From the NCBI GenBank assembly GCA_037976565.1, contig CP137686.1, positions 2,634,646 through 2,698,645 on the forward strand: 64,000 nt of DNA, given 5' to 3'. This DNA comes from Mesocentrotus franciscanus (taxonomy: Eukaryota > Echinodermata > Echinoidea > Camarodonta > Strongylocentrotidae). The first letter of the stretch is position 1; each line of letters opens with the position of its first letter. Shown piece after piece: positions 23,561 through 35,745 of the stretch. The translations under genes and the position numbers were made by a program. The notes below the pieces were generated by a model, which did not search any database, was not told the DNA's origin, and was given only the letters and a program-made list of their open reading frames with translations.

Positions 23561-25529
23561 TGAAGAAAAAACATTTTATTCACATTTTCAGAACTGCACT
23601 GATTCCTATCAGAAGTCACATGTATAAATGTTTCAGGGTGATTAGTGATGTAAATACTATGAAACTCATCCGTCTTCCTGAAGTGAGTAGTAGGCAGGAA
23701 TGGGTGAAGTTGTGATAATGTATTGACTTTCTACTAGATGTATTTGAACTTTCTGGCCAAAATGTATAAGTGTATATAATAATCTGTGTGTGTGTGGGGG
23801 GCGTTCTTGTGTTGGGTTTTCTATAAACAAATATATGTGCCTTGCTTAAATTCATTCGTAATCAATATTTTTTTTCTTGAGAGAGCTGGGGGCGCTTGAA
23901 GAATTTTCTTTATTTATTTTCTGTTGGAGAGGGGGGACAGGGGAGGATAGCTTCAACTCCATCAGCCTCTTATCAACAAGTTTGCCGTTGTAAGTTGAGG
24001 GGTGTAACAAATAGCGGAGTATAGCATTTGGGACACTTCTTCAAGTTCGATTAATCATGTAATTATGTTAAAACAATGAACAGAGTATTGATTGCTGGAC
24101 AACTCAAAGGTTTGTCAAATGCCTGCCAGACACATCAACAGCTAATGTATACGCAGTGCCTTCAATCTAGAGATGTCATTATGCATAGCAGGTGCAATAA
24201 GTCGTTTAAAAGGGGTTCTGAAGGGATGCATGCATATAGTGGAATACAGTAAACAGGTCAAATTGAATTTTTATGTTTCTCATGTGTTTGCCTTATTCAA
24301 ACATATTACCCTTATCACTTGTATCACGGAGGTCGTGCCCAGGACAAACTGCCCTTGTTTTTCCGTCCCAGGTCCCTACCGCTACACGTTCAAAGGTTAT
24401 TCCCCTTTACCAGGCCAAACAATTTCCTGGCCTCATCTCAAGAAAATGAGATCATGCTCTTCTAGTTTTTGACATAAAAACTTGATTACAGAGAGAGGTT
24501 TAGTTTTAAGAATTAGGCAACATATTCAAGTGTTTGGAGTCCTTAGCACAACTGTGTATAGAGGAGCAAGAGCCTCTCTTTTGTAAGTTATAACAGAACT
24601 TAATTTGCATAACATTTTTTCTAGGGAGTAGCTGCATGCTTTGTTTTTGTTTGTCTCTGTGGATATTCCAGTGCTTAGGAGTTTTCATGAACGTTTCTGA
24701 GTTTTGTTTAATAGCTACCTGTCTAAAGCAGCCCGAGTATAAATAATCATCCTACACGATGAACGACGCCTCTATTGGCAACCATCTATAATTACCTTCC
24801 CTCTATATTGGTATCAAACGTTGTCATTGTAGAGAATCCAGGAATAGCACGAAGCCGGTGTAGCCTCACCTTGGGGGGCAATGATGAAGAGGGTGGTTGT
24901 CCTGGGTTGTCCTAAGACCTTTAGGTTCAAGATGTCTAGGATTATGAGATAATTGTCTGGGTGAAACTCCCTATACCAACAAATACCTCCGGAAAACTGG
25001 GCATCGTTTTACAAAACTGTCATAGGTACAAGTTCATCGCATCCTACTAAAACGCGTGTTAATTGTAATACACGACTATCAATGGGTTGTCAGGGATCTT
25101 GTATTTTATTAAAAATGTTGTAATATCAATGAATATAGATCATTATATACCTCACTTTAGAAATCTAGTCATCTGATTGGTCGAAATTGGAGTCGTGATT
25201 TTAAGCCATGCCCCACCTACCACTCAAAAATCTTTAAAAAGTGCCCTCGTACCCGCCCACAACTTAATATCCATTAATTTGTGCTCTCATCCTCCTGCGA
25301 TCCCCATTGGTTTACGTGTTAAAATTGTCTTTGTGCGAGTGCGGACACCATACAGTGGTTTTTCTGCGATTCCCAAATGATTGAAACTTTCAGTCATTTT
25401 GCTAGCAAAGATTAACAGACAGTGTCTCAGCTTTTCTGTGATGTTTTAACCAATCTTTACTCAATAAAAGGCTAAGGTAAGAATTCTTGGTAGATTTTTG
25501 TTTAAATTCGTACGATCGGCATGTAAAAG
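23561..25529. other. Intergenic DNA
   Basis: No gene is supported. Frames at 24173-24472 and 25177-25380 have no recognisable domain. Confidence 0.4.
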
Positions 25530-25671
25530 TCATATCGACTGCTTTAATACTCGAGGACTGGCTGTTTCTATACTGGCTCGCACTCAGGCGCGCCTCGGGG
25601 TGATGGCAGGGGATTCAACTTTCCCTTGAGCGTATAAAAACAGCCAGTCCTCTCGTAGCAGTCGATATCTC
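25530..25671. repeat. Inverted repeat (fold-back) of about 40-base arms
   Basis: The arm at about 25530-25572 (ATCGACTGCTTTAATACTCG then AGGACTGGCTGTTTCTATAC) is inverted at 25631-25671 (GTATAAAAACAGCCAGTCCT then CTCGTAGCAGTCGATAT). About 60 bases including GGCGCGCC separate the arms. It may be a short MITE or its remnant. Confidence 0.75.
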
Positions 25672-26288
25672 TATAATATCAATTTGCAAATGATGCAGCC
25701 CCCTTGCGAGTACTTAATACCTGCTCTCCCAAACGCTACCTGACAATTACTTGCGCGCAGATTAGTTACCACGCTGGTGTTGCTGTTGCCATTAGCAACC
25801 TTATATCTAACTTGTTTCTATATATCAGATATTCATAGCTAAATGTATCTGCCTTGAAATCTTGATAGTGGATACTGAGTCACGATCGCTTATGTTTATC
25901 AAATTTGGAGATCCAATCTTCTGCTTAAAGTCAAGAAGGCCTTAACTGTGTGAAAAAAGTATATACGAAATAATGCTCTTCTAGCACCAAGGAGAGCCAG
26001 AGGGCATACCCCGTTTAATGTTAATTATGTAAGGGTTAGGAGGGATTATAGAACCCGACCATCAGTATCGACTAAATTAATTATTTACTCAATATCTCTA
26101 GTTAAGATTGACAGGAAAGCGCGTACATGCACATGATACACATGAATTGATAACAGCAATAATGTGCACTAAAGAAATGACGACGATTACGTAATGTTTA
26201 TCCTTGATATCATTTCCCGATCCACATTGACTAAAATGCAACATCGATCATAAAGTGCGGCTTAAGCTTTCAACATATTTTGTTTCAC
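25672..26288. other. Intergenic DNA
   Basis: Nothing recognised. Confidence 0.4.
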
Positions 26289-26914
26289 TTAAAGGTCGGG
26301 TGTCATCCAAATATAAGTTGAATCATGTTGATGTGCAAGGCTGCATACAACTCATATTTTGTTATTCAAACATTTAAATATATTTCATAGATTTTTAAAT
26401 ATTTTTAAAAATATTTTTCAGACCTGCTAAGCTCCACCTAAAATCTCCAGATCTCATTCATCTTGTGACATCATATGTCAATCATTAGTGAGCTAACAAG
26501 AGACAGTGGTATGTAACTTCTCCCAGCTCAGCACATGCTTACAAAAGAATTGCATTCTTCCATACAATACCTCCACATTACCTTTCTTTTCCTGGTGATG
26601 CTACAGCACGTCTGACATAGCAACTCCTATGTTGGTATTGTATGGTCTATTGTAAACAGGTGAACAGCTCTGGTGAAGCTACATACCACTGTCTCTTGTT
26701 AGCGCACTGATGATTGACAGATGATGTCACAAGATGAGTGAGATCTGAAGCATTTTTTTTAGGGTGGAGCTTAGCAGGTCTGAGAAAATTGTTTTTAAAA
26801 ATATTTAAAAATCTGTGAAATATATTTATATGTTTGAATAACAAAATATGAGTTGTTTGCAGCCCTCCACATCAACAGGAATCAACTTATATTTGGATGT
26901 TACCCGACCTTTAA
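26289..26914. mobile_element. Full-length fold-back TTAA element
   Basis: The element lies between TTAA at 26289-26292 and TTAA at 26911-26914. The ends are AGGTCGGGTGTCATCCAAAT and ATTTGGATGTTACCCGACCT. The two halves are inverted copies of one another for almost the whole length: the ACAAGAGACAGTGGTATGTA block at about 26497 is inverted near 26677, and CCATACAATACC (26560s) is inverted near 26635. The arms are thus about 300 bases with a small loop near 26600. There is no coding capacity. Confidence 0.9.
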
Positions 26915-27448
26915 AGATACTATGTCCCTTTTGCAGCCAACATCAAATTCTGTAGAACTTCGCAGGAATTATGAATATGTCATGTATGACCTATCTGTGA
27001 AATTTAAACGTTAGCAGTGTCCTAATATTCAAATTATGCAAGGAAACCCGTTTACTTGCTAGACTTCACTGTCAGACACTATTGAGTGACTGACTGGCTT
27101 TTTCATCTTTGGTAATAACATACATAAAATGAGCTGTAAAGGGTACATGAGCATTTGTCTACATCAATAACCCACTTCTTGTAATGGCCAAAATTAAACT
27201 GATTGAATCTTTGCGCAGCATAAAACGTACGACCATTCGGTACAATGGTCTGAAAAATCAGACTATTACTTACTGGCTCTATAGCTCCTAAGTCGATTCG
27301 ACAACTAATAGTCGTTATTTTCCCACTTAAAGACATTTTCAAGCCCCCCTTTTTTTAGGGAAGTTCTAAATTAGTATTGTCTTTCAAATGCCGTTGGAAT
27401 TTAACCTTTTCATTTTTTGGGCCTGCAAATGGGACATAGTACCTTTAA
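26911..27448. mobile_element. Second TTAA element abutting the first
   Basis: It starts at the same TTAA (26911-26914) that closes the preceding element and ends at TTAA 27445-27448. The ends are AGATACTATGTCCCTTTTGC and its imperfect inverse GCAAATGGGACATAGTACCT. The inverted repeats are about 25 bases, and the interior of about 480 bases is AT-rich without a transposase. The minus-strand frame at 27103-27342 is inside this element and has no recognisable domain. Confidence 0.85.
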
Positions 27449-30400
27449 AAGAAGAAGTGTTTTCCCTTAAGGAAACATAATCGCGCGTCGCAGCGTGCTG
27501 TCATCCGTTTCTTTACAATGATAAACAGATACGTGACTGGTGTTGAGTATTAATGAGACATAAACGTGAAGAAAATCAAAATGTCATAAGTCATAAGAGA
27601 GTACATTGACTCTTAAGCAGACAACATCGGACATTGATTTTGTGTATTTTATGATTTTAATATCGATCGACTCGTCACACAAGCGCGCGCAAGATCATAT
27701 TGATTTTGAGCGCGAATAGCGAAGGAAATTTCTCTCCTGCAGATGGCGTGAAAATCGTATGTGCTCATTGATCTGTCTTACTTCAGCCTTGGTGGGGTAA
27801 ATACCCTGACTGTACACATGATGATAAACTGTAATTATGTACCGGTAACATTTAACAGATACATATAATTACTACTGAATTGGCAACGGCCTTGCGTGAG
27901 CCAGATTAGGTGTCCGTAGTCTGCACAACGTGTAAAGCTATCGCTTCATATATGATATAGTTCAGCTGTGGTTATGCAATTATAGAGCGAAGGATTTAAG
28001 TGTATCGGATCAATTGATAGAGGTTGATTATGTAGTATATACAAGACACAATAATTGATGTATGCCGTGAGGTTTCCGAGTGATCAGAATGAGAAAAAAA
28101 CTTTGACCAGGTCTTGCTGAAAATCACATGCACTGCAAACAGAAATGGATGTATAGGATTACATAACTATACTCATAATGTGGCATTAACGTGTGGTCAA
28201 AACTTTTCAGCGATTTCTCGTTTTTAGTTCTAATATAATTATGGGCATTATTAAAAGAGCAATCACTTTTCGGGGGACACTTTTATGATATTCTCCCAGA
28301 GTGGCATAACAAATAACGAGAAAGCTGCTAAATTCCTTGTCACTTTCAACACAACTTGGCCTTCTCTTTATACAAATAATGCGATCATTAGTTTGCGCTC
28401 GAAATTAACCGGGTCATCGGGTCACTGGTTCGAGGAAATCCCTGAGTTGTATTGGAAACATTCTATGTCAGCCGTGTAACTTACACGACACCTGTTTATT
28501 CTAATTTGCTTCCTCGCCTATCTTACTTCATGGTGTAGGTGTGCAATCATCAGCGGTTGTTCGCATAGTTCTTTGTTGTCTATTGTCTGAGTCGACTAAT
28601 TTGTTTTCTGCAAAAAAATTTATGTATTTCGTTCAGGATTATATATCATTAACTCTATCGGAACATCGGAAAACAAAACAAACAAGTATAATGCAGGAAA
28701 TTGGGTGATTTGTTAAATACTATTAAATATAATTCGACCTTTAAAATCTCCTTGTATAATCATACCACAGTTATCGTAACAAAATAATAACAAGCGAGCA
28801 AAAAGGGGGGAGATATGATTTGCGTACACTAATCTAATTTTCTCCTTAACTTTTGTCAAAGAAGTCTAAAGAACATAATTTAAACAATGTAAAATGTGTC
28901 ATTATGAAAGGGATACAGGTATATAAATATTTATGTATTAAGTAATGACAGCTTGTTTAGGAGGGAAAGATATACAGGGAGAGAGGGTGGATAGGAAAGG
29001 AGAATTGCACGGGAATGAAAGGTGTATGGACCCTGCTAAGACCCAGAGACACCTGATCGAAGACGAAATTGGATAGAGAAGAAGATACAATCACACGTGC
29101 TTGGCCTTCAATGTGAAATAGGTCTTATAACATTCCCAAAGTAAGCTTTTATAGACACACGCGGGAAAGAAGGATAAATATATTTTAGATTGCCCCAATC
29201 AGGGGTGTCGATTTGTATCCGTGGTTGGGGGGGATGATAGGTGCCAAAATATTTTCGGCAATGGATCAAAGCAACCAAGAGGTAGAAGCGTGTGGCAGGT
29301 TGCACCCTCCCTTCCAAGTTATTAACTTTTTCAAGTCACCCTCAATAAAGATAACATTTCAGAGAATATAAGAGTGGTAATAAAATTAATAACATGCTAA
29401 ATGTTAGTCCTGACTCTTGCCTGCAGTGTAGGCCTACCAGACTGATATCATCTATTTTTAAACGAAATTTAGACATTACCAAAAAAATCCAATGGTGAGG
29501 GATATCAACTTGTGAAAGTATTATGTTACCAGTGGGCAAATGCATTAATAAGCAACCAGGAAAGGTTCATGTAGACAGAAAATTCTTTATTTCCTGGTGA
29601 TAGAAACATACATTTTATGAATATTGATGTCTCCAAACAACATTCATCGTGAAAACCCATTCCAATATTCTGTGTAAGGAGATCTCAAAAAACATAGTTC
29701 TCATTAGTAAATGAAAAACATATTGCTTTTGGTTCTTCATTTGACTCTCTTCCTTCTTTAATTAAACCAACTGAATCCTCTCTGCGGGAAACTCAATTCA
29801 ATGAAACAGAATATCACTGATGCAAAATTTGGTTCTCAAAATGACAGAAAATTTCCACTCCTGATCTCATACAAACTGTCTGTTTCTTAAAAACATAATA
29901 TAAAACTTACGTTCCAACTACCAAACAACAAACTTCCATTATCTCCTTCTTCACCCAGATATACTTATCATACCAGATACGCTCTAAAATATAAGCATAA
30001 TATTCCCCTAAGGCCCTGACCAGAGCACTATTTTTTTTCAAAAAAAGGTTTTCTTAGAAGGTGCATTATTATTGGAAGGGTGTTATAAACAAAAGTCCCA
30101 AATTTCATTCAATCTTTTTGTTTCTTGTTTTTCTTTTCACTTTCCTTTTAAGCCCTGTCAATAATGTGACATTGATTATTTACTCGTTTTTAATTAGTTT
30201 TTGAAGAACTCCTAGGTGAAAGAAATCATAACTATTCTTGAATATTATTACTTGTTTTAGAACATGTTGGGCCTGTCTCACATTGCCTTCCATCATTCCA
30301 TGGCAATTTTCCATGTTTCTTTCAGCTTATTTCTCACTTCTTTTCCATCCACTCAACTAATTCCTGATCATGCATTAACCTCATACCTACCATCACCCAT

Positions 30401-30636
30401 GCCTAAGCTTTTAGGGAGAGGGATCCCATAAAGTAATTTTGACATTGTAAGAAATAAACATGAGCAATATTTCATTGTAGGTTACTTTAAAGTCAACCTC
30501 TTTTTTCATCGCCCATTCACATCAGTTCCCTGAAAGAAATGCTGGAATATATATGTCCCTCTTTCTCTTGTCTTTCTTCCTTTTCTCTTCCCCCTTCCTT
30601 TTTTCTTCTGCCCGTTTCTTCCCCTTTTCCCTTTTT
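27449..30636. other. Intergenic AT-rich DNA
   Basis: No gene is supported. Small frames at 28285-28479, 29108-29317 and 29342-29545 have no domain or splice context that I can defend. The stretch around 30540-30636 is pyrimidine-rich. Confidence 0.45.
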
Positions 30637-30918
30637 CCCAGGTAGCAAGCCCATATGGGGCCCATATGGGGATGATCTAGGTTAACTCACATGGGATATA
30701 TCTGGGTTAACCAATATGGGTACCAGATGGGATTAAGCTGGGCATACCCATTTGGGCCCAGTTTGGTATGGGTCCCATCTGGGTCCCATCTGTCTTATAT
30801 GGGTCCCATATGCTTCTTGGGTGCAGATGCCTTAGGGCCCCAGATGGTTTTCCATATGGGGCCCATGTTTCAGAGAATATGGGATCCATGTGGGTCCCAC
30901 ATGGGCTTGCTACCTGGG
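30637..30918. mobile_element. CCATATGGG-rich MITE
   Basis: The ends CCCAGGTAGCAAGCCCAT and ATGGGCTTGCTACCTGGG are inverted repeats. Between them, palindromic words of the type CCCATATGGG, GGGTCCCAT and GGGCCCCA occur many times in both orientations. The plus and minus frames that translate as MGPIWVP-like strings come from these words and are not genes. No target duplication was resolved. Confidence 0.85.
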
Positions 30919-32700
30919 TTATTATCCTCTCTGTCTCTCATTATCTCTCTCTCCACTCTCTACTTCTTTTTGCACTTTTGCGCTTCGCGCTTAACATTTA
31001 GCTCGTTGCTTTTTAACGCTGCGGCTTTGCATTTGGCGCACTGCATTTCTATGATGCTGTTGATTGAATAAATTGAATAAATTCATCAATTCCTGATGAA
31101 GCCGTATGAGCGAGAATTCAATTTATTCTTGTCTCATATACGGTTGTCTCATTTACTTCGTTTTCTATTTATGTATGTATTATGAAAATGAGATAGCAAA
31201 ATGTGTATATTGATGGTCATCTTGCGAGTAATAACCATTAACTACTCTCATCGGGCTCTCATCGTTAATTTTTCTCTTCTTTTTTTTGTTTTGATGGTGA
31301 ATTATTGGGGGATGATTGTACAGGCCACCCCCCACCTGAAATATTGGGGGGTATCCCCCTACCCCCGTGATCGACACCCCTGGCCCCAATAGATGTCATA
31401 CCGACTTTCCTTGTACAGATGTTGTGCCCAGGTGTATTTGAGAGTTCAAGATATGGGGCAAGAAACACATAACTTTGTTTAAACGAATGACTATTTGCAC
31501 CCAGATACCAGCGCAAGTGTGAAATCGCTACGTGCTTCTATTTACTTCAAGAGCCGAGCTTCGAGGCCATTAGTGTGATAAAGCATTTTGATTTTGGACT
31601 CGCAAACAATAAAAAGTGTCATTTATAATTGATGATTACGATAACTGTCGAACAATGTGTTTAGCCTGTATAAATTTTCATTGCTCATGTACTGCAATGT
31701 TGCGCTAGGAAAACAGCTGACCAAATGACTTTAACCTATTTCGTTTGGGGGATGTTTGATAAGAGCTGCTATAAAAAAAAAATCAAGAGGTTTCGATTTC
31801 TGTGTTTCTATACGCCACATTTCAGTTGATGAAATAGAGGTAACCTGATGTTATATTTCTTTTAATTTTGTGTACTTTTATTATCAAAATGTCACGTAAT
31901 TTTTATTCATCTAACCCACACGCCTTTTTTTCTTTAAAGCATTACACAATAATCAATGATTTAAATTTCAAAACGTGCACGACTTGTTATACATTAAATT
32001 CTCGTACAGAAATTAATACCAAACGCGAAATATTACAATATTTTTTCTTCTTCAAGATAGGACTGTGACCACATATTTTAGACGTACATGCATCAAAACC
32101 AAACCCTACATGCGATGTATATATATATATATATTAATAGCTTAATACCTTACGGTAAGCGATCGCAAATTATCCACTTAGTCGCAAACTTACAATGTCT
32201 TTTATGCTCAGAGTTGCGATTTATTTTAATTGTAAGCGTTATGAATGATTCAAATCGATTATTTTACTGCTACTTATAAGACGGGCGCTAGTCTAAAGAA
32301 TGCATATATATTACCAAATCATTATAAGAAATATTAACAGTTATTTGAGAATCCCTGCTTTTGTTAAGAGGTGAGAGGGTGAAACGACCAAAGTAAATTG
32401 ATTATAGTCTTATCAATGGAGTGATACCGGTCCTACGCAGAAATCAATACAATACTCAATGTAAACATTAAAATTTGTATTGGTTTATATGCGTCGCGTC
32501 TGAGCAGAAAGTAACAAGTAAATTTACCCATTGGTCAGGGGCTATTCAAAACCGTGCTCTTTGTAATGTATTACACGCAGGGACTCAGAGCAAAGGCGTA
32601 GCCAGTATCCAAATCTTGAGGGGTCACTGACATGTTGGAGGGGGTTGATCTCCTAATTTTGTCTAGTCCTTTCTCGTTTTCTCGTCCTTATCCCCTCGCC
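30919..32700. other. Intergenic DNA with a small hairpin
   Basis: At about 31100-31143, CCGTATGAG then AGAATTCAATTTATTC then CTCATATACGG forms a hairpin. Short TA runs lie at about 32118-32133. A GGCGTAGCCAG motif lies at 32595-32605. No gene is supported. Confidence 0.45.
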
Positions 32701-32709
32701 CTTTCATCA

Positions 32710-32715
32710 TTACTA

Positions 32716-32760
<45 letters not shown>

Positions 32761-32798
32761 TAACTACTACTACTACCATAACTACTACTACTACTATA

Positions 32799-32836
<38 letters not shown>

Positions 32837-32878
32837 TACTACTACTACTACTACTACTAATAATAATAATAATAATGA
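32710..32878. repeat. ACT/TAC trinucleotide repeat
   Basis: Nearly pure TAC units from about 32710 to 32858, with a few TAACTAC interruptions, ending in AAT repeats to 32875. The poly-valine minus frame is an artefact. Confidence 0.95.
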
Positions 32879-33846
32879 TATCAACATTTCTTAAGCGTTC
32901 ATATCCTTCCCAAGGAAAATCTTGTTTGTTCTGCCCCTGTAATTACATCATTACCTCTGAGCACAACAGTATTAAATCCCAAATATGGCATGACGAAACA
33001 AATAAATAAATGAATGATTTTTTTTTCTCCTTCTTTTAAACAGAAATTAGAAATGCTTCCGTTTCACCGCCGAAGGTTTTGCCTATTCCCAAGTCCTTAT
33101 CAGAGAATGCGATCCCTTTTACAAAGCTATCAATATAACGACATACACATATTGACATATTGACGACTAAGACATAATGCGATAATGTAGATGAGAAATC
33201 TACGTCAGCAACGTCTTTGAATTTTCCACCAAATGTGTTTGTTTTCTACGGTTTGTTTTGACCGATTTGACATTTCTGAGAAACGCCAATGACAAATTCT
33301 CTCTGTTCAGGTGTAGAATGGTAGAATGTTGTCTAGTTGATTTCGATATCATCCTATTAAATGAATCAGTACGCTAATAACAAACGTCAATATTCACAAC
33401 AATATTGGGAATAAAATAAGGTACTGGTGAATGGAATCCCAATCCAATTATGACGAGAAGGATAGGAGAAGGCTTAGGACTATCTTTCCAACTCAGAGCA
33501 ATCCGTCACGGAGATTTCAATGGCCTTATCCAAGTAATGAGTTTTCTTTACGTTTATTGGAATGTTTTATTGAATCGTCAATGACAGTTGCTTCATTTTC
33601 AGAGCGAAATTGACTTAATTGTGATGACACCGGAAAAGGACAACACGATATGATTTGAGAAAAAGAGAAGGAACATCGGATTCCATGAAAAAGCATTCGT
33701 AACTCGAGAAAGACAATTTCCTTCGGCAGTTTCAAAGGATCGTAAAGTCGACCCTTCGTACACATACATCATAGTGGGCTTTCCTTAACCCTCGTCAAAT
33801 AGATTGTTCCTCTTGCATTTTTGTGATTGATGGTTTCCTACAAATA
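32879..33846. other. Intergenic DNA
   Basis: No gene is supported. Overlapping frames at 33431-33765 have no recognisable domain. Confidence 0.4.
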
Positions 33847-35230
33847 GAAGCTGGAATATTCGCATCCTTCCATACCAAATCAACAACCATGTTGACAACT
33901 TAATTAAATGGAAATAAAACATTTCCCTTGAAAGTTTACCAAAAGGGCTTTACAAAACCTTGGTCATTCGTAAAGAAAACCTCCTCCAATTAATGAATCT
34001 ACTGTTATTTGGGAAATAGGGTTTCTTACAGAAAGGAGCTCGAAAATTCGCATCATTCCAGTCTAAATCATTATGTTTACCACTTAAACGCGAACAAACA
34101 ATTACCCTTCGGACCTGCAGCAAACAGAAACAACAACCTTGAGTCCTCTGAAATCCTTATGAAACAAACGAACTTACTTGTATTCATTTTGTTTGATTCA
34201 TTTTCGGACTGAAAAGGAGCTCGCGCAGTCACATTATTCCAGTCCAAAACATTACATTGACTGCTTAAGGCCCGGTCACACAGCCTTTCGCGTCTGTATC
34301 GCGGGTAAAATTTCGCGATTTTTTTTTTGCCCGCGGTTGCCCGTGGTGGAAAATGTGCAAAATTGGCTTACCCGCGGTTTACCCGTGGTATGCCCGCGGA
34401 ACAGACGCCGGCGACTGTTCCGCGTCCTTATCGCGGGTGAAGCGCGGCGGTACCGCGGCCTACCACGGGTATAATAAAGCAGCCGAACCGCGGGTAAGCC
34501 AATTTTGCACATTTTCCACCACGGGCAACCGCGGGCAAAAAAAATCGCGAAATTTTACCCGCGATACAGACGCGAAAGGCTGTGTGACCGGGCCTTAAAA
34601 TTTCGCGTCCTACCGCGTGTAACCACGTCTTAACCGCGGCCGTAGCACGTCCTAGCACGTTCGTTCCGCGTCTGTACCGCGTCTTTACCGCGTGTGTACC
34701 ACGTGTACCGCCCGCGATTACCCGCGGTCTAAAGTTTTGGGCAGCCCAAAACTTTTCGCGCGGCCAACCGCGTGTGAATTTCTTACCGCGTGTAACGACG
34801 GGTAAAGTACGGCTGTATCGCGTCTTTATCGCGACCTCAAAGCGTCCAACAGCGTCTGCTTCACGGGCAGAAATTTTTGGCCGTGATTCGGCCGCGATAC
34901 GCCCGTGGAGGGCTGTGTGACCGGGCCTTAATACAAGGGAACAAAACGGTCACCTTGACAGCTATACCGAACATGGCTTTATACAAAGAAACCTTGTATG
35001 CCATTAATGAACCTACCTGTATTTTTTGTGCGATACATTTCTCGCTCTAAAAAGGAGTTCGCACAGTCACATCATTCCGGTCCAAAACATCATCATTATG
35101 TTGACAACTTAAATGCGAACAAAACGTTTCCTTATACCAAAGTGACACCAAACAGAGCTTTAAAAAGACCTTGATGCTCAATGGAACGTGAGGCAACTTG
35201 TAAGGATTCCCCGCTCGCTTGTAATGATAG
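33847..35230. repeat. Tandem array of about 180-bp units, interrupted by a transposon
   Basis: The anchor GAAAAGGAGCTCGCGCAGTC (with variants) followed by CATTATTCCAGTCCAAAACA recurs at 33847, 34031, 34211 and 35049. The first three are about 180 bases apart. The last gap is 838, which becomes about 175 once the 663 bases added by the inserted element are removed. Each unit continues with a GACAACTTAA- or CACTTAA-type block and a GCGAACAAAAC block. The units are diverged, so the array is older than the insertion. Confidence 0.85.
34267..34929. mobile_element. GC-rich fold-back element, copy 2, inserted at TTAA
   Basis: This copy has the same structure and nearly the same sequence as 18748-19409: outer GGCCCGGTCACAC ends, a hairpin left half and a CGCGT-rich right half. 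It is bounded by TTAA at 34265-34268 and TTAA at 34928-34931. The surrounding tandem units have one TTAA at the equivalent place (GACAACTTAA, CACTTAA), which directly shows the empty site. Frames on both strands that resemble those of copy 1 reflect the shared repeat. Confidence 0.92.
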
Positions 35231-35320
35231 CAATATACATGAGCTTTGTAAAAAATGCAAAAATACAATCTTATTGTCGCCTGTAATCCGATCTTACCTA
35301 ATCCTCTCTATAAAGAATGA

Positions 35321-35745
35321 AGCCTCGGTCACACCTTTCTCATAACAATCCTATATTTCACCCTAATAGTTGTTTATTATTCATTAAATTGTGGAAGACA
35401 TGAAGGCAGTTGCAAGAAGAAAAAAAGGAGAAAATATTTGAAAGGTTCCAGCAAAACAATGTTTTTTGCGTTGATGTGAATATACCTTCATGTACGGCCA
35501 TATATTTCTTTCTTTTCGGTGTGCATAAACTCGCTTGGTACAATTGGTAAGGAAAGAGCAGATTAATTAATTTAACAAATGCATTTGTAGGAAAAAGGGA
35601 GATATGACCTCTTTTTTAAAATGGTTATCTGAAGTTGTTATTTACGGTTTATAACACCTTGGGCAGATAATTTGTCATCGCCCAGCGGCACCAGAGTCTC
35701 TTACAATGTTGGGTACGATATGTACTTGTTGTGAGACCGAGGCTT
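35321..35745. mobile_element. Putative MITE with AGCCTCGGTCACAC ends
   Basis: The left end AGCCTCGGTCACAC and the right end GTGAGACCGAGGCT are imperfect inverted repeats about 425 bases apart. The interior has no transposase. The ends resemble GGCCCGGTCACAC of the GC-rich element in part (CGGTCACAC), which may reflect a shared transposase preference. The target duplication is unclear. Confidence 0.5.

Noticed and set aside
30691..31071. 126-residue frame with repeated MGPIWVP-like strings
   Set aside because: It is produced by palindromic CCATATGGG words of a MITE; equivalent strings appear on the opposite strand.
31090..31120. CTGATGAAGCCGTATGAGCGAGA as a hammerhead core
   Set aside because: CTGATGA is present but the GAAA after stem II is GAGA and stem II is only two pairs; the better explanation is the small hairpin at 31100-31143.
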